Part shown: in pieces, positions 11,215-23,495 of the stretch
How the letters are laid out: each line of letters starts with the position of its first letter
How positions within the stretch are numbered: position 1 is the first letter of the stretch
Origin: Toxoplasma gondii ME49
Taxonomy: Eukaryota > Apicomplexa > Conoidasida > Eucoccidiorida > Sarcocystidae
Direction of reading: 5' to 3'
DNA length: 64,000 nucleotides
Assembly (NCBI RefSeq): GCF_000006565.2
Contig: NC_031474.1
Coordinates: 372,001 to 436,000 of the forward strand
Made by a program: the position numbers and the translations under genes
The notes under the pieces: generated by a model
Database searches by the model: none
What the model saw: only the letters and a program-made list of their open reading frames with translations
Told to the model about the DNA's origin: nothing

Positions 11215-14200
11215 GTCTGGGCAGTGGACCTTAAGAATTGTCTCTTTCTGAATACGCGCAGAAATGAGAACGTTGATAACGAGCTGCGCGAATTTAGAAC
11301 GAAGGTGCTGTAAAGTATTTCCGTGGACAGGCCAGTCACCTTGTTCAGAGAAATTTCCCGAAACACACCGAAGGCGGAGGAGTGTTTGATGTTACGCTGT
11401 GCGTATTTCCTGCTACTCGTAGACTATCACAGTAATGATAGGCGTGGACCGTAGACTACAGGGAAAATGAAGACGTCTTCCGTGCCTTCAATCACGTTTG
11501 CGCCACTTCACAACCTATCCTCCCTCAGGCCTGAGATGGATGGGAAGGTGCCGAAACCTTCTAAGGCAAACAACAGTGTCGAACCGAGATTCCTGTATGA
11601 CATGCTCGTAGTCCTTCCGAATTTTCCTGACTGATAATACTTGGACGGGAAGAACGTGTTCCGCTCCGCGTACCGGGACGGAACCGGGGATGGACTCAGA
11701 CTTGTGGACAGGTATCTGCAGGAAACGAGAACTGCCGTTGGCATGTCACCTTGATCTCCTGAAAAATTAAAGACTTCTTTAACTCTGTATCACTTCATTC
11801 AGACAAAAATATTGAGGTACGAGCTTCCAAGGAAGGTTCGGCTGCAGGAACCGGTAACGCGAACCACCCATGGACTGGGTCGGCTGCCAAGTGTTCCAGA
11901 CGGAGTAGGTATCAGAAAGAGGAGTTCCAAATAAGTTAGCCGGCATTTCTCTGTGGAAATGACCCCTTTTCTGGCAGTAAGTGGCAACAATGGTTCTCGA
12001 CCAATTTGCTTCCGCCGTTGACTCAACGTCCAACGGCCGCTTACAGCGGTCCAACTAAAAGCCGAATATGCTAGAGGGATGATCTGCAGTCGGCAGTGAC
12101 GACGCCCTAGTTGAAAAAAATGGAGCTTCCAGAGCGCCCCCTATTTTATTGAGCTGGGAATTTGGAATTGTTCACTTCAAATATCGTCCCGGATGCGGTG
12201 CCAGCACAACACTAAAGCCACGTCAACTCCACAGTGCGAAACTCGATCCTCTGTTAGTGGCGGGTGATCGTGACACGCGGTTCCCTCGGGTCAGAGAGCA
12301 GGTGACGACTGTTGCAGAGAGAAGGACGGCGGGGAGACTGAAAGATCCGTGCCCGGCAGTCTAAAGGTTGATGGCAGAAATTGAAGGGGAGGAGAGCCTC
12401 CAATCTACACCGGACGCGCTGGAAAAACGGAAGTTCATGCTGCAGCTTCCTGCTCTGTGGAACTGGCGCGGAAACCGTCCGGCTGAAGCTTGTCGGCGCT
12501 AAATCGGAATCTCCCGTCTCCGCTCGACTGAGCTTGTCGCCGCTTTCCAACCTCAACTCCGCTTACCGCGCAAAGGCGTACAAAATTAGAGCGGCGAGGC
12601 GACGAGAGACCTGGAAACGACGGAGAAAAGTTGTTGACTGTGACTAAGTTACGGGACTGGATCTCTGCTAGACGAAAGAAAATTCACACACCTTTGGAAG
12701 GTGGACACAGAGGCACGAGAGTGGAGCGAGCGGAGCTGGCACGAGTTGCGCTCACCAGTTGTGCGCAGCGCCGCGTCACGCACTGCAACTGTGTGTTGAC
12801 TGCGGAAAGTCCGGGGAGAACGCCGGGAAGTTCGAGTCTGCAGCAGAAAGAAGAGAAACGCAGTTCGGAACCCGACTGCGGCAACGAAGGAGAAAACTAC
12901 CAAACACATGAGCAAGCAGGCCAAACAAGAGTTGCAACTCCTCTTGCCACACCGGGCGACGACGGCCGGCGTCAGCAGCCCCCGGGGCAAGCGCCAGGAA
13001 GGGAATGATGGGAGCAGGAGAGGGCAGCCCGTGACAAGGAGGGGACCGCGGCGACAGGAGCGGGGCGTCACCTGGAACTCGAAGCCAGTTAGCTGGATGT
13101 GCAGAAGCGGGACTAGGCTCACCCTGCTACGTATCTCTCAAGGTCTTGCGCAGGCCACTTCCAAATACAGTCGGCGCCATTAACAATAACTAGCAGGGTG
13201 TGTGTGCTAACTACTCGGGCTTTCGGTTCCGCGCCCAGAAGGCATCCTCGAGTTCAGACTCGAGAAGTAATGTTTCCTTGTCACTCGCACAAACGAAAGC
13301 AATTAACCTGTAAAAGCACATCGCCAGTTTACCCTTTGAACTCGAATGGAAACGCGTTCCATATCCGGAAATGGCTGCGGAAGCGGTGCTGCGGCGGGTT
13401 TTCGGGGGAAATGCTGGCTGTGCAATAACTTGACACGAACAGAAAGTGCTAAAAAGAATCGGGCTGCCACAAAACGCGAGCGCTTACATGCCCCGTAATT
13501 TATCCATTGGTATTACTCTGTCCGTGCTATGCTGCTGGATGATGTACTCACGGAGAAATTTCCCTCCTTCCGAAATGGGATTACTCCACCCTCAAGTGGA
13601 CAGGCAGTGAAGATCGGCGTACCTGTTTCTGAGGTCAGATAGAATAAATAGTGGCACACGTAACTGGGCAGCCTACGAGTCGGTTGCTTATTCGTCCACA
13701 TGTTGAGTCGCGAAATGCCACGTTGCATCCGTCACAAATGAAGCTGGACAGTGAGTGCGGTTGCCTCGTGCATTTGCATTTACTTGAAGCCATACGGTCT
13801 ACCGACAAGAATGTCACTGACACCAGAGATCCATATGCTACGCCGAGAGCAGGGAGCTATACACACCTTCATTAAAGAATCCCAAGATAGCACCGACAGC
13901 GACATGACTGAAATGTATACTAGAAAGAATACAGCATCAAAAGGCGTTATCGTTGAGTACTTCTCGAGGTCTCGAGGCTGGGACTCGGCCAGAAGGAACG
14001 CCGGAGTAGGTCAGCACATCGTCGTCAAGCCCAGTGAGCGAAAGCACCAACGATACTAAAACACAACCACTCACAATAAGACGCCATACTCCTTCGATGG
14101 TCACGGGAGTGCGGGGAGCCGTCCTTCCACACTTTTCGACTGCCAAGGCGAAGAATTCAGAGTCAGCATTTTTTGTGCACCTCACGGTCGCCGCTGACGG

Positions 14201-17200
14201 ACGGAGTGAACCATCTTAAACACTTATACTGGTTTCTTGCTTTGTGTCAATCGCTATTCAACTTCAACCGTTTTAAGACAGTCGCTGAATACCGTAAGAC
14301 CATATGGAACGTCACAGAGTGCCTTCAGTGGTATGGGTTTCGAAGTTGCCTTGGCATTATAATGGGCACTGTCCCGTTGTGGCGTGTCGAAACGTAATCC
14401 GGGTTGGCTAGCAGGTCTGAAATAGGGGCGCCTACCATTAGAGATCCCGCGCACCACCATCCAGTTAAAACTCGTTTTGTATCAACACGTGGAAACTACG
14501 GTTCGCCAAGGGTCTGCCAGCAAACAGAATATGACCAGCATGCAGCGATGGACATATTTTCGAGTAGAAGCATCCCGTGAAGAGTTTCCCTTCTTTTCCG
14601 CTATATCCGCCGCTCCTTGACTGTGTACACCTCCATGATTCAGAACGAATTGCCCACACATTTTCTTAAATATCTTCATCCACACGTCAACCTGCAGGAG
14701 CCGTACGCAAAATCGTTTGGACCATGTTAACTGTGGAAGGGTATGTCACGTGTTAGCGATGCTTCTGAGGGCCAATGTGTCGCATGCTGTTACTCATCTG
14801 CAACGTAACAGTCAGCGCAGTGACGGTACAGGACGGTGATCAGCCTCCACCCTTGCATCCTGCGTTTCCGCTCAGCAGGCTTGACAATACAGATTTGGAC
14901 GAGCGCTCGCTTACAGATGTCTTCGTGTGAAGCTGATCAGCACAGAATTCCACTCTAACCGAGTGTTGACGGGTATAGGCGGCCAAAACGTGGCCCGCCG
15001 AAGCGGTCAGACATCAAGGTCCAGCGATGAACTGCAGGGTTGCATAAGAATTTAGATACGACGCGAAACATCTGCTACCATAGTAACCACAAGAAAACCC
15101 CTCCTAATGTGGGTACTTACTCGCCATTTAAACCGATCAATAACTGCGCTGACACCGTTACGGCGTCCTTTGCGCATTACCTGCTCCAGCCGCGATGTCA
15201 TACAAGAATGTAGTTCTATTCGGCCACTACACAATTAATAACCAGATATCCGGTGTATTGTTTGGAGTATCTCTTCATATCTTTCCGTCTGTCGGGGAAA
15301 GCAACCAGCTAGGCCCACGCACGGGCGACAGCACCGACACTTTCGATTAAGCCGTATTACTGTGGCCGCCCCAGTCGTCCCGCCCCCTCAAGCACACTAC
15401 ACACGAAACTGGTGCATAACTATTTCCTGCGGCTTCGCTTTTAGACTCGTCACAGCGAAGCTGGTGCTATGGTTGACTACTTCCTAAGGTGGAGCACAGG
15501 ATTCATAACCATGTTTGCCGTCCCGACTGGTGCAGTTTTCGTAGTGAGGGGATTCGATTAGGGACACGCAGCAGGCTTTCTTGGATTTCATGGTCCCGCA
15601 CTTACACACAACTTACCTAACCAAAGACTCACGGGGTGCCAGCGGTGTCAACGCTGACCTCTGGTTGAATCCTTCTTTTTCAGTCGTTCACACCTGTTGA
15701 CAATCCGGTCCTAACTGCCTGTGCCCTACAACCACGTGTAACCGACCACAGCCGCCTAGGAAAGTTACACTACTTCCTGTACGGAGCTACAGGGGTTGCC
15801 GCGCCCCCGTCGGTCCACACACCCCTGACTCATCTTTCACGCGCGGCGTCCGTATATGCATAGTTTCATTACCGATTCTTCTAAGGTCCTATGTTCATGT
15901 GGTTTCACGTGTGGTGCGTGGACGGCGCTCGCTTTCAGTGGTCCGTCGCCCTCTTTTGCTCCCCATCTGTAGCGCGGTCGCCGACTCTGAGTTTCTAAAA
16001 AACCTGACACGCGTCTCCTTTCTCGCAGAGAAACCGTTCGAGGAACGGATTTTAAACGTATTGCGTCATAGGCAGTTGCCTATGGCTAGGGCATTGGACG
16101 GTCGCGGCTGCTGGAAGCAGTCGCCATTGATGAGGACTCGGCCAGTCGCGACGAACTCTCGCTAAACAGCTGGCCAGGCGATCCTAGCTTGTCCTCGGGC
16201 CGCTAATCACCCGCGTGTCTCCCCTCGGGTTTCATTAGCACCACGCCAGAGCACCGCACCTGCAATGGCACCGCACGGATTGTCGGTTTCAGGGCAATCC
16301 AACAAAACCTTTAGTGCGAAGTATGGTACATGTGTCCCTTCACCCGTTGAGCACTGCTGTTTGGAGATTTACTTTGGGGATTACTTGCAACAGGCGCCAG
16401 CGCCCGCTTTGTGTCGGATACCGTTCCGCCACCCCCCTCTGACTCACAACGTTACGGTACAATCCGTCCAGCTTTACCAGATGCTCGGCTGAGTTCGACG
16501 CCCTCGATGATGTCGCGTTGCTTTTGACAGCTGTTTTTGTGTTGAGTCTATGAAATCTACAAGGAGTTGGTGCACTCTGCGCTTTTTCAGCAAATATATA
16601 AGCCGCGATTCAAACGTCCGCCGAGCCTTCCTGTCACCACCTTCCGTACCACCCTCGTCCGCCTCACGGTTCGGCTGCCTCAGCTAGGTGTCCACCGTCC
16701 GCAACCTTCCGGTGGCTCTCTGTATCACCATTGTCACCGCGTGGCGGACAACCCTGTCGGGATAAAAGAGTTTGCATGGTTTACGTGTTTTCTTGTGAAC
16801 TTCAGCTTCGGAGGATAAAGCTGCAAGGTAGCCTCAGGAGTGTTGGCTTTGGCCGCGTCCCCTCTGCCTCACTCCTGTGGGGTTCTGATAAAGTGACTTT
16901 TTCTGCCTGCGGTTGCCGTCTCGCTAGCCTGCGGGTTGACGGTGTCCCCACCTTCCGTATCCGTGGCGTAATCTTCTTTTGTTTTTCACAGAAACCTCTC
17001 AACGCTTTGGCCCCCGGGCGCAGTAGGAAATCCCACTTCGATTGTTCTTCGTTTTGGTTCCCTTCTTCATCCTTTACACCTCGGAAATCAGTTGGAGTGT
17101 TCCGTAAATAGGCTGCGGGTTCCTAGTGCGTCTCCTTTCCGCTGCCGACCACTATTGTAAGCCAAACTAGGTGGACACTTGCAAGTGGCTGATTCAGACA

Positions 17201-17627
17201 CAGCGGGGACAGTGGCCCTTCTTCGTCATTTTCGTATGGGCAGACCGTTTCCCTGTCTGTGCTGGATTCCAAAAGTTAGCGGCCATCTTGTGCACTTTTG
17301 ATCCAACCGTGTGCGCTAGTGCCGTGGGCAGTCCGCATATCTAGCCAGGCTGCAGTCGCCTGCCAAGCGATCCCGCCTCCGTGGTAGACCTTGCTCCAGC
17401 GAGTGAGCTTTCGTTCTTCGCCGGTCTGTAAATTCAGTCTGGACCGCCTGCGGCGATCCATTCGATTTCCACTGCAGGCGGCATCTGCTTTCTAGAGTGT
17501 AGTGTTTAGCGCTTGGCGTCTCCTAGTAAACAGGCAACGACAGACTGGGGGAGTGTTGTATTGGATGTCAGCACGTAGGTAACCGTAGTAGACATTTGAT
17601 TCAGCTCTTCTGCGGCACAGAATTATT
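11215..17627. promoter_or_regulatory. 6.4 kb divergent spacer between the two AP2 paralogues
   Basis: The two AP2 genes start at 11214 (minus) and 17628 (plus), so the spacer must carry both 5' UTRs and both promoters. No ORF in it shows a domain. A purine-rich block at 12600-13180 is open in both directions. The stretch from 15900 to 17100 is pyrimidine-rich, contains an acceptor-like TTTTTCACAG near 16985, and holds an exact 12-base repeat (16637-16648 and 16948-16959). These are candidate promoter or 5' UTR features; none is proven. Confidence 0.5.
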
Positions 17628-20600
17628 ATGATAGTGGATGCCATGGAAATGTGCGAGCGGGAGGACGATGGCTTTTGCCACGAGACAGGAGAACCGGTCC
17701 AATCTGTTCGAAGACCGGATGATAGCAATGGGCCGCGCGCTGCTTCAGACCTCGTAGCAGAGGAATGGCTAAAATCGTCCTCGTCGCATGGTTTTTTTCT
17801 AGGTTACAACTCAGTGGAGACGTCGACCGCATCGTGCACAGGGACGGAACAGGGAATTAGCCTAGAGTATGAAGCGCCACGCTCACCCGCAAGACCGCCG
17901 AGACTCCGTCGATACATGGACGCAGATGACGAACGTGGAATTTCAGGGGAGCGCATTCTCGACGATGGGAATGCCCCTTGCCAGGACAGATATGGTCTTG
18001 CTGAAGTTCCGCGCACCAGCCGTGAGAATGCTTCTCTCCAGGAGCATCTGGACATCCCTGGACGGAACTCTAGTGGTCAGCTGAAGGCAGTGGCAAGATC
18101 ACATTTCTTCCGCGCATGCGGTGAAGCAGCTAAGAGCGCGCTTCCCGAAGCAACCCTTCATCTATTAACAGGGGACAGCAGCCTGCTGCAGGACGGATGT
18201 GGCCAGGATGCCGTCGACTCTCATCGAGAGGTTGCGGAAACCAATTTGGAGGAGATACATCTGTGGCCTCAACAAACAGGCAACCATGGTTCCCGGTTCA
18301 CGAGCGAGGGTCCGGAGAGCATCGAAACTGCTTTCCGCAAGACTGAGAGTGACTTCCACCTGTCCAGAAATGGTGACGGAGTTGATAGTACAGGAAGCAC
18401 GCGGTCAGAGGATTCGGGTTGTGAATCGCCATTGTCACCGTCGTTGACATCGTCAGCGGCTCTCACGGCTCCGCCACAACATGGTTGCACATCGCTGCGC
18501 AGCAGCTCTGGAAGGGGCAAGGAACGGATCGGGCTAGATGCAGGATCCAGGGGAAAGATGAGCGAAACAGACAGCACCCGGTCAGCAAATGGAAAACAAC
18601 GCACATGTGGCCAGCCGTCCAACAGTGTGCAAGCTGACAGTGGCCCTGTACTGTCACGCAGGCGTCGTCAGGAGGGGAACGGAAGAGGGAGTTCATCAGT
18701 TGACACCAACTCTGCGGACTACTACGCAATGCATAAAATTCTTCCCAAGGTGACTGGGGTTCGTTTCCAGGCGCAGAGAAACCGTTTTGTGGCGGAGTGG
18801 TACGACCGCGGTCGAACCAGGATGGCATATTTTCCCGTCAAGCTTTACGGATTCGAGCAAGCAAGGAATCTGGCCATCCGATGCAGAGAGGTGAGCTGTA
18901 GGACCCAACGAGAGAGGGGATCTTGACGGATCAAGATGAGCATGTAGTGCTAACGGATGTTCCACAGAGATTGTCAGACAGTACGAGATGGACTGTGATG
19001 GTGTATTTCGACAAAATTTGCATCATTCGGTTCGTGAGGTTCGTTGCTGTTTATTCCGACAGGAAGTACTCCAGCTCAAACTTGCGAAGAGGAACAACAG
19101 AGGCGACGACTCAAGCAACGCCATGTCCCCGAGAAGTGACGAGAACGGTTCTGCACGTCTAAGGACGTTGGAGGTTGGTACGCTTGCGAGGAAACGCCGT
19201 CGCCTCGACAGCAGCATATCCTCAGCCTCTACACGTTCTTGGCGACATACAGTTGGCCCTGTCACTTCACCACCTTTCCAGTCTCCCATCCTTTCCGATG
19301 TGCCGTCTTCTCCTGTAGCGGCAGTCAACAGTGGGTCTGTTAAGGAAACACACTATGCTTCAGACGTTAGCATTGTACAGTCGCTTCGGTCTATCGATTC
19401 GGACCCTCTGAAACACGAGTCAACTGCCTCACCAAGACAGTCGATCAACCCTTTCAAGAAGCACTGTCTGCCCATGCTGTTGAAACAACAGCAGGAGAGG
19501 GTGACGCTTGAGAAGGCGCACGACGGAGGAAGAGCGGCAAGCGTTGTCGCCGTGGAGGCCATTCTACGCGAATTACTCAAAAGAGTTGTCGTAGATGCAG
19601 TCGTTGACGAGCACCACGAGATGTGCAACACCTATCCTGATGGCAGCTCATTGGGCTTCGAGGGTCAGAAGGTACGCATGTGGAAGGAAGGTAGAGGAAG
19701 TTCGCTTCCCGGCGAAATGCAGGAAGATACTGTACAATGTCGCGTTCTCGCCGGTTTTAATGTGGTGCTTTCGTATCGTATGTATTCCAGATGGTCTGAT
19801 TAGTAGTCCTCATGTTTACTCCGCCTCCTGTGAAAGCGATGTGCTCTGCTGTTCTTGTCTCAAAATCTCGCCTTTTCCCCGTTTGTGTTTGACTTAGTAC
19901 TGTTCTGGACTGGGTTACTGTGTGCGCAGAGAGCGACCTCGCCTGTCGGCTTCCGCTCGCCGCTCTCGTCGGAGATTACAAAACTTCTTAATCCGGCACC
20001 CCACGATCGACAGTCGAGAGAAAATGACACTGAGGTGTTTCTCTCTCTACTCCAGGAAGCAGTAGTATCGACAGAGTCCTCTTCAGAAGGGGAATCCCTA
20101 CCGACGTGGTCAGATGCAAAGCAGGCACACATCTTGAATTGTTCTGGTTTGGGGCGTAGTACGAGTGCGACGAGTGTATACGGCCAGCGAATTGGCTACG
20201 CACAGAGGGAACCTATCTCTGCATTCGGCGAGCATAGTGGGAACAGCAGTCGTGAGGATCTACGCCGCTCTACACGAACAAGTGGAGGACCGCTCAAGAA
20301 TGTAGATTGGTGCGTCGAGCCGTCTAGCTTCAATAAAAAAGGGGTGGCTGAGGTACATGAGTTAGGAGAATCGAGAAGCCACCAAAGCGGTAATTTTTTT
20401 CGGATTGCTCGTACTGCATTCTCGACAACAGTTTGTGGAAACGGGATGCCTGATGGTGAGGGCCATTTGACGGACGATCTGCCTGCATCAGAGCCGTCCG
20501 CCAGTCGCGGCCCCACGGTTGATGTGTGTAGATCACCGGATTCTGAAGCGGCCCACGAAGAAAAACTGTCGCTACTCAAGGCGGCAGTGGGTCTTATAAA

Positions 20601-20814
20601 CGACATGGTAGATGGGTGCAAATGTGGAACTCGTGGCTGCAATAAAGAACACCAAACACACGTGACTTCAACTCGGTTTCAACAAGGTATAGGTGCATCG
20701 GGCGATGCCTGGAGACCCATCGAAGAAGCCCAAACTAGCGACAAGCAACATCTGTTAAATGCCATTCGTGTAGCCATTGCAGCGAGACAGCACCCGGGGT
20801 GGTGGCCGATGTAG
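17628..20814 (+). CDS. AP2-domain (ApiAP2) transcription factor, right member of an inverted pair
   Basis: Three exons join in phase 0: 17628-18890, 19063-19671 and 19930-20814, giving 918 residues. Donors are GTGAGC and GTACGC; acceptors are CCGACAG and GCGCAG. The AP2 domain (about 374-429) reads FVAEWYDRGRTRMAYFPVK and YGFEQARNLAIR and is split by intron 1 at exactly the same residue as in the left paralogue, resuming as EVLQLKLAKR. Basic RKRRR at 464-468 is a likely nuclear signal. Shared islands outside the AP2 fold are DSTGSTRSE (near 250), LRELLK in exon 2 and LLKAAV in exon 3. The N-terminus is shorter than that of the paralogue. The flanking sequence is otherwise strongly diverged, which implies an old duplication with selection on DNA binding. 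Met 6 or Met 8 could also serve as start. Confidence 0.9.
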
Positions 20815-23495
20815 CTGCCAAAGGAGATCTCGTACAATCCACCAGGAACAGTTGCTGGGTCGGGCTATTCGTGAGGTAGGCGTGATCGTTTGTATGTAGT
20901 GGTCCCGAAAGATTAGACTTCTGGATTTAGGGAGCTATTGGTGCGACTAGAGGGGCCACAAAGGGATTCTTGTTCAACAAACGTGCACGGTGTGCCTTTT
21001 ACACGTGTGGAAGGACTGTGGACAGAGAACTGTATCGGTGTCACGCGGAGATCAGTATGTGAATGAGCTCGAGTGCATCGTACGTGGCGTGACAGTCGCA
21101 AACCATGGCGCAGACCAAGCATGCAGTTTCGTCGTGTCCGAGGACCGTACTGTCCGACTGAGGTGTGGAACGGTCTAATATATTTGCCTCAGCGAGATGT
21201 CAGTTTCCGTGTCTGTCGACACCGCCTAGTCACTGCGCGCCGGCAGAGGCGCCCAGACATGCAGTCGTGTATAGTGGGTAGACGGAGTGAACCACGAGGC
21301 AGGGCGGAGACTTTTTTCCAGCCCCTGCGGCAGGAGGTGCCCGTGGATCTAACGGCATCTAATCCGCCGATCCGTTTCTAGTTGCGTAAAGTTCTGTCCG
21401 TTGCGGAGGGTTTTCAGTCTAAGGGGGGCAGCGTAAATACAGGTGTGATTGGAACGTTGGCAGTGTAACTGTGAGCCAAGCTACAGGGTCATCCACTTAT
21501 GCACAGAGATCGTGTGTGCTGGTTAGTGTTACGTCGTGTTTTGTGAGGGGAGTTCTTTTTCGAAGCGAGACAGAAACATTATTGGTCATTCAAAATTAAG
21601 AAAGGCGTGAAGTACGATCTGGGGCACGCCTCATCACAGGGTGACTGTCTCTCGAGTGTACTACTTCCGGCTGATTCCGATGCATATATGCGGCGCTGCT
21701 CCGCCTTATTTTGTGGGGGAGTTGCCACACCAATGTACGAATGGAAACATAAACTTTGTAGTGGTGGGCTGATCCGTTACTAGGTATGAGTTCATTCTTA
21801 GTGGTCCGCTGGAACTCGTGGGTACTCCATCGAGGATTCTGGTGCACAGGTGTTCTTTGGCTCGTCCACGGTTATATTTTTCAAGAATTCGTTTGCCGAG
21901 AAAGCAATCTGTATTCTGGCCTCACCGTTGATAAGGAAATCGAGTGAAAGCCATGGTTGAAATGACGACTGTACATTTCCGTGTGCCCAGTCCGCGTTCA
22001 TAATTGTGTAGTCATGTTGAGGGTTAGGTAGAGGCTGTTAGAGCAAGGACGTTAGTCGGCTGTTACCGTCGGCTTCCGCACTTTTTGTCGTCCTTTAGTA
22101 AAAATGATGTATGTGTGTTCCGTGTCTTGATTCACGTGGGTGCGCCTCTGTCCAGCGGTTGCAGAAGCTCATTAACAAAACAGTTTACTGCAATGGCGGT
22201 TTTTAGTGTCACGTTTACTTGGAAGATGAGCTGACAGTGGAACGAGGACGGGGGGTGGGTTTCACTGAATGGGTAGTGTACGGAGCTTTTTCCCTAAATG
22301 TCTCATAACAAAGAATACAAGAGCTTGTGGAAACTGTGGACAGGGTTCACCTCGGTCGCGTTTGTTTCCTCGTTCTTCTCTCAGGGGAGCAAAGGAGTAC
22401 TCCACGCTTTTCAGACATACCAAAAAACTATAGTGCGGGTGGGACCTCTACTGAGGGCATCCTGTAGATTATGGATCGATTGCGTTGAGGGCGTGATGGA
22501 GGCGTAGTAGGAATCGATATTACATTCGTGACTCGTATGTTAGGATAGATTCTGTCGCGTCGCCTTCCCGTAGTAACAATCCAAGATTTTCTCTTGTGGC
22601 CCGCTTCTCGTAATACACGAACGTCGCGTGGAACGGCTTTGTAAACAACAGTCGAATGCACGTACCTGATGGTGAGTTAAAAACGTGGCCCTATTGGTTG
22701 TATGTATGCTTTTTGGTAGTGTTGTGCTGGATCTTGTCTGTTCACAGAGTGGGGGGCACGTGGCCTGATTTTTCTTGGCGTGGCGGAGAGTGGTTTCACA
22801 GAGGACTCTTAGCATACTTGTTACAGATAATCGCCTCTTCACCGTGAACAAATTTCATGAACTGCAGCCCCTCACTCTTCGATGAGGAATGCATGAACGG
22901 TAGTGCCTGCAGCACAGCTCTAAGATACGTGACGCCCGCGCACTTCTGAACTGCTACCACAGACAGTTGTCAGCGGGCCACAGGACAGTCGCAGCGCGCC
23001 CCCGCAAGCAAGTAAGACCCCGCCCGAAAGCTTGATGTTTGCGTACATTTCGCAGCTGTCGCAGCTCGTGTCTTCGTGCGTAAGCGGCTAGCGACGCAGG
23101 AAGGCAGAAACACGAAGAAGAGCATGATATTGACTACCATACTCTCGCAAGCAATGTTCGAATCACGCCTCTGTTCCAGCCGTCTTGGAACGGATTAGTA
23201 CCTTCTGCAAAACCAATTAAAAAGATGACATATGCGTTCCACCTCCTAGCAATCATCCCGTGAGCAGGAAGTGACTGGCTCTTCGGCCACTTTTAATTGC
23301 CATAAACCGCCGTTGTAACAGACTCCAATGCCTCACTCAAACATTATCTCATTTGAGTGACAAAAATAAGATTAGACTCGCATGCGACGAGGGTGACAAG
23401 GCCTGCACTTCACCCGAGACGGGCTGTAGATCCCTGAGCGTGTAAGTTGTTGAAAAAAAACACTTTGAAAAGACAGCATGAAAACACGACACGTC
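20815..23495. other. convergent intergenic region, no gene seen
   Basis: This 2.7 kb stretch lies between the 3' end of the right AP2 gene and the 3' end of the 1453-residue ORF. Short ORFs on both strands have no recognisable family and no paired splice sites. It is presumably 3' UTR and spacer. Confidence 0.5.
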
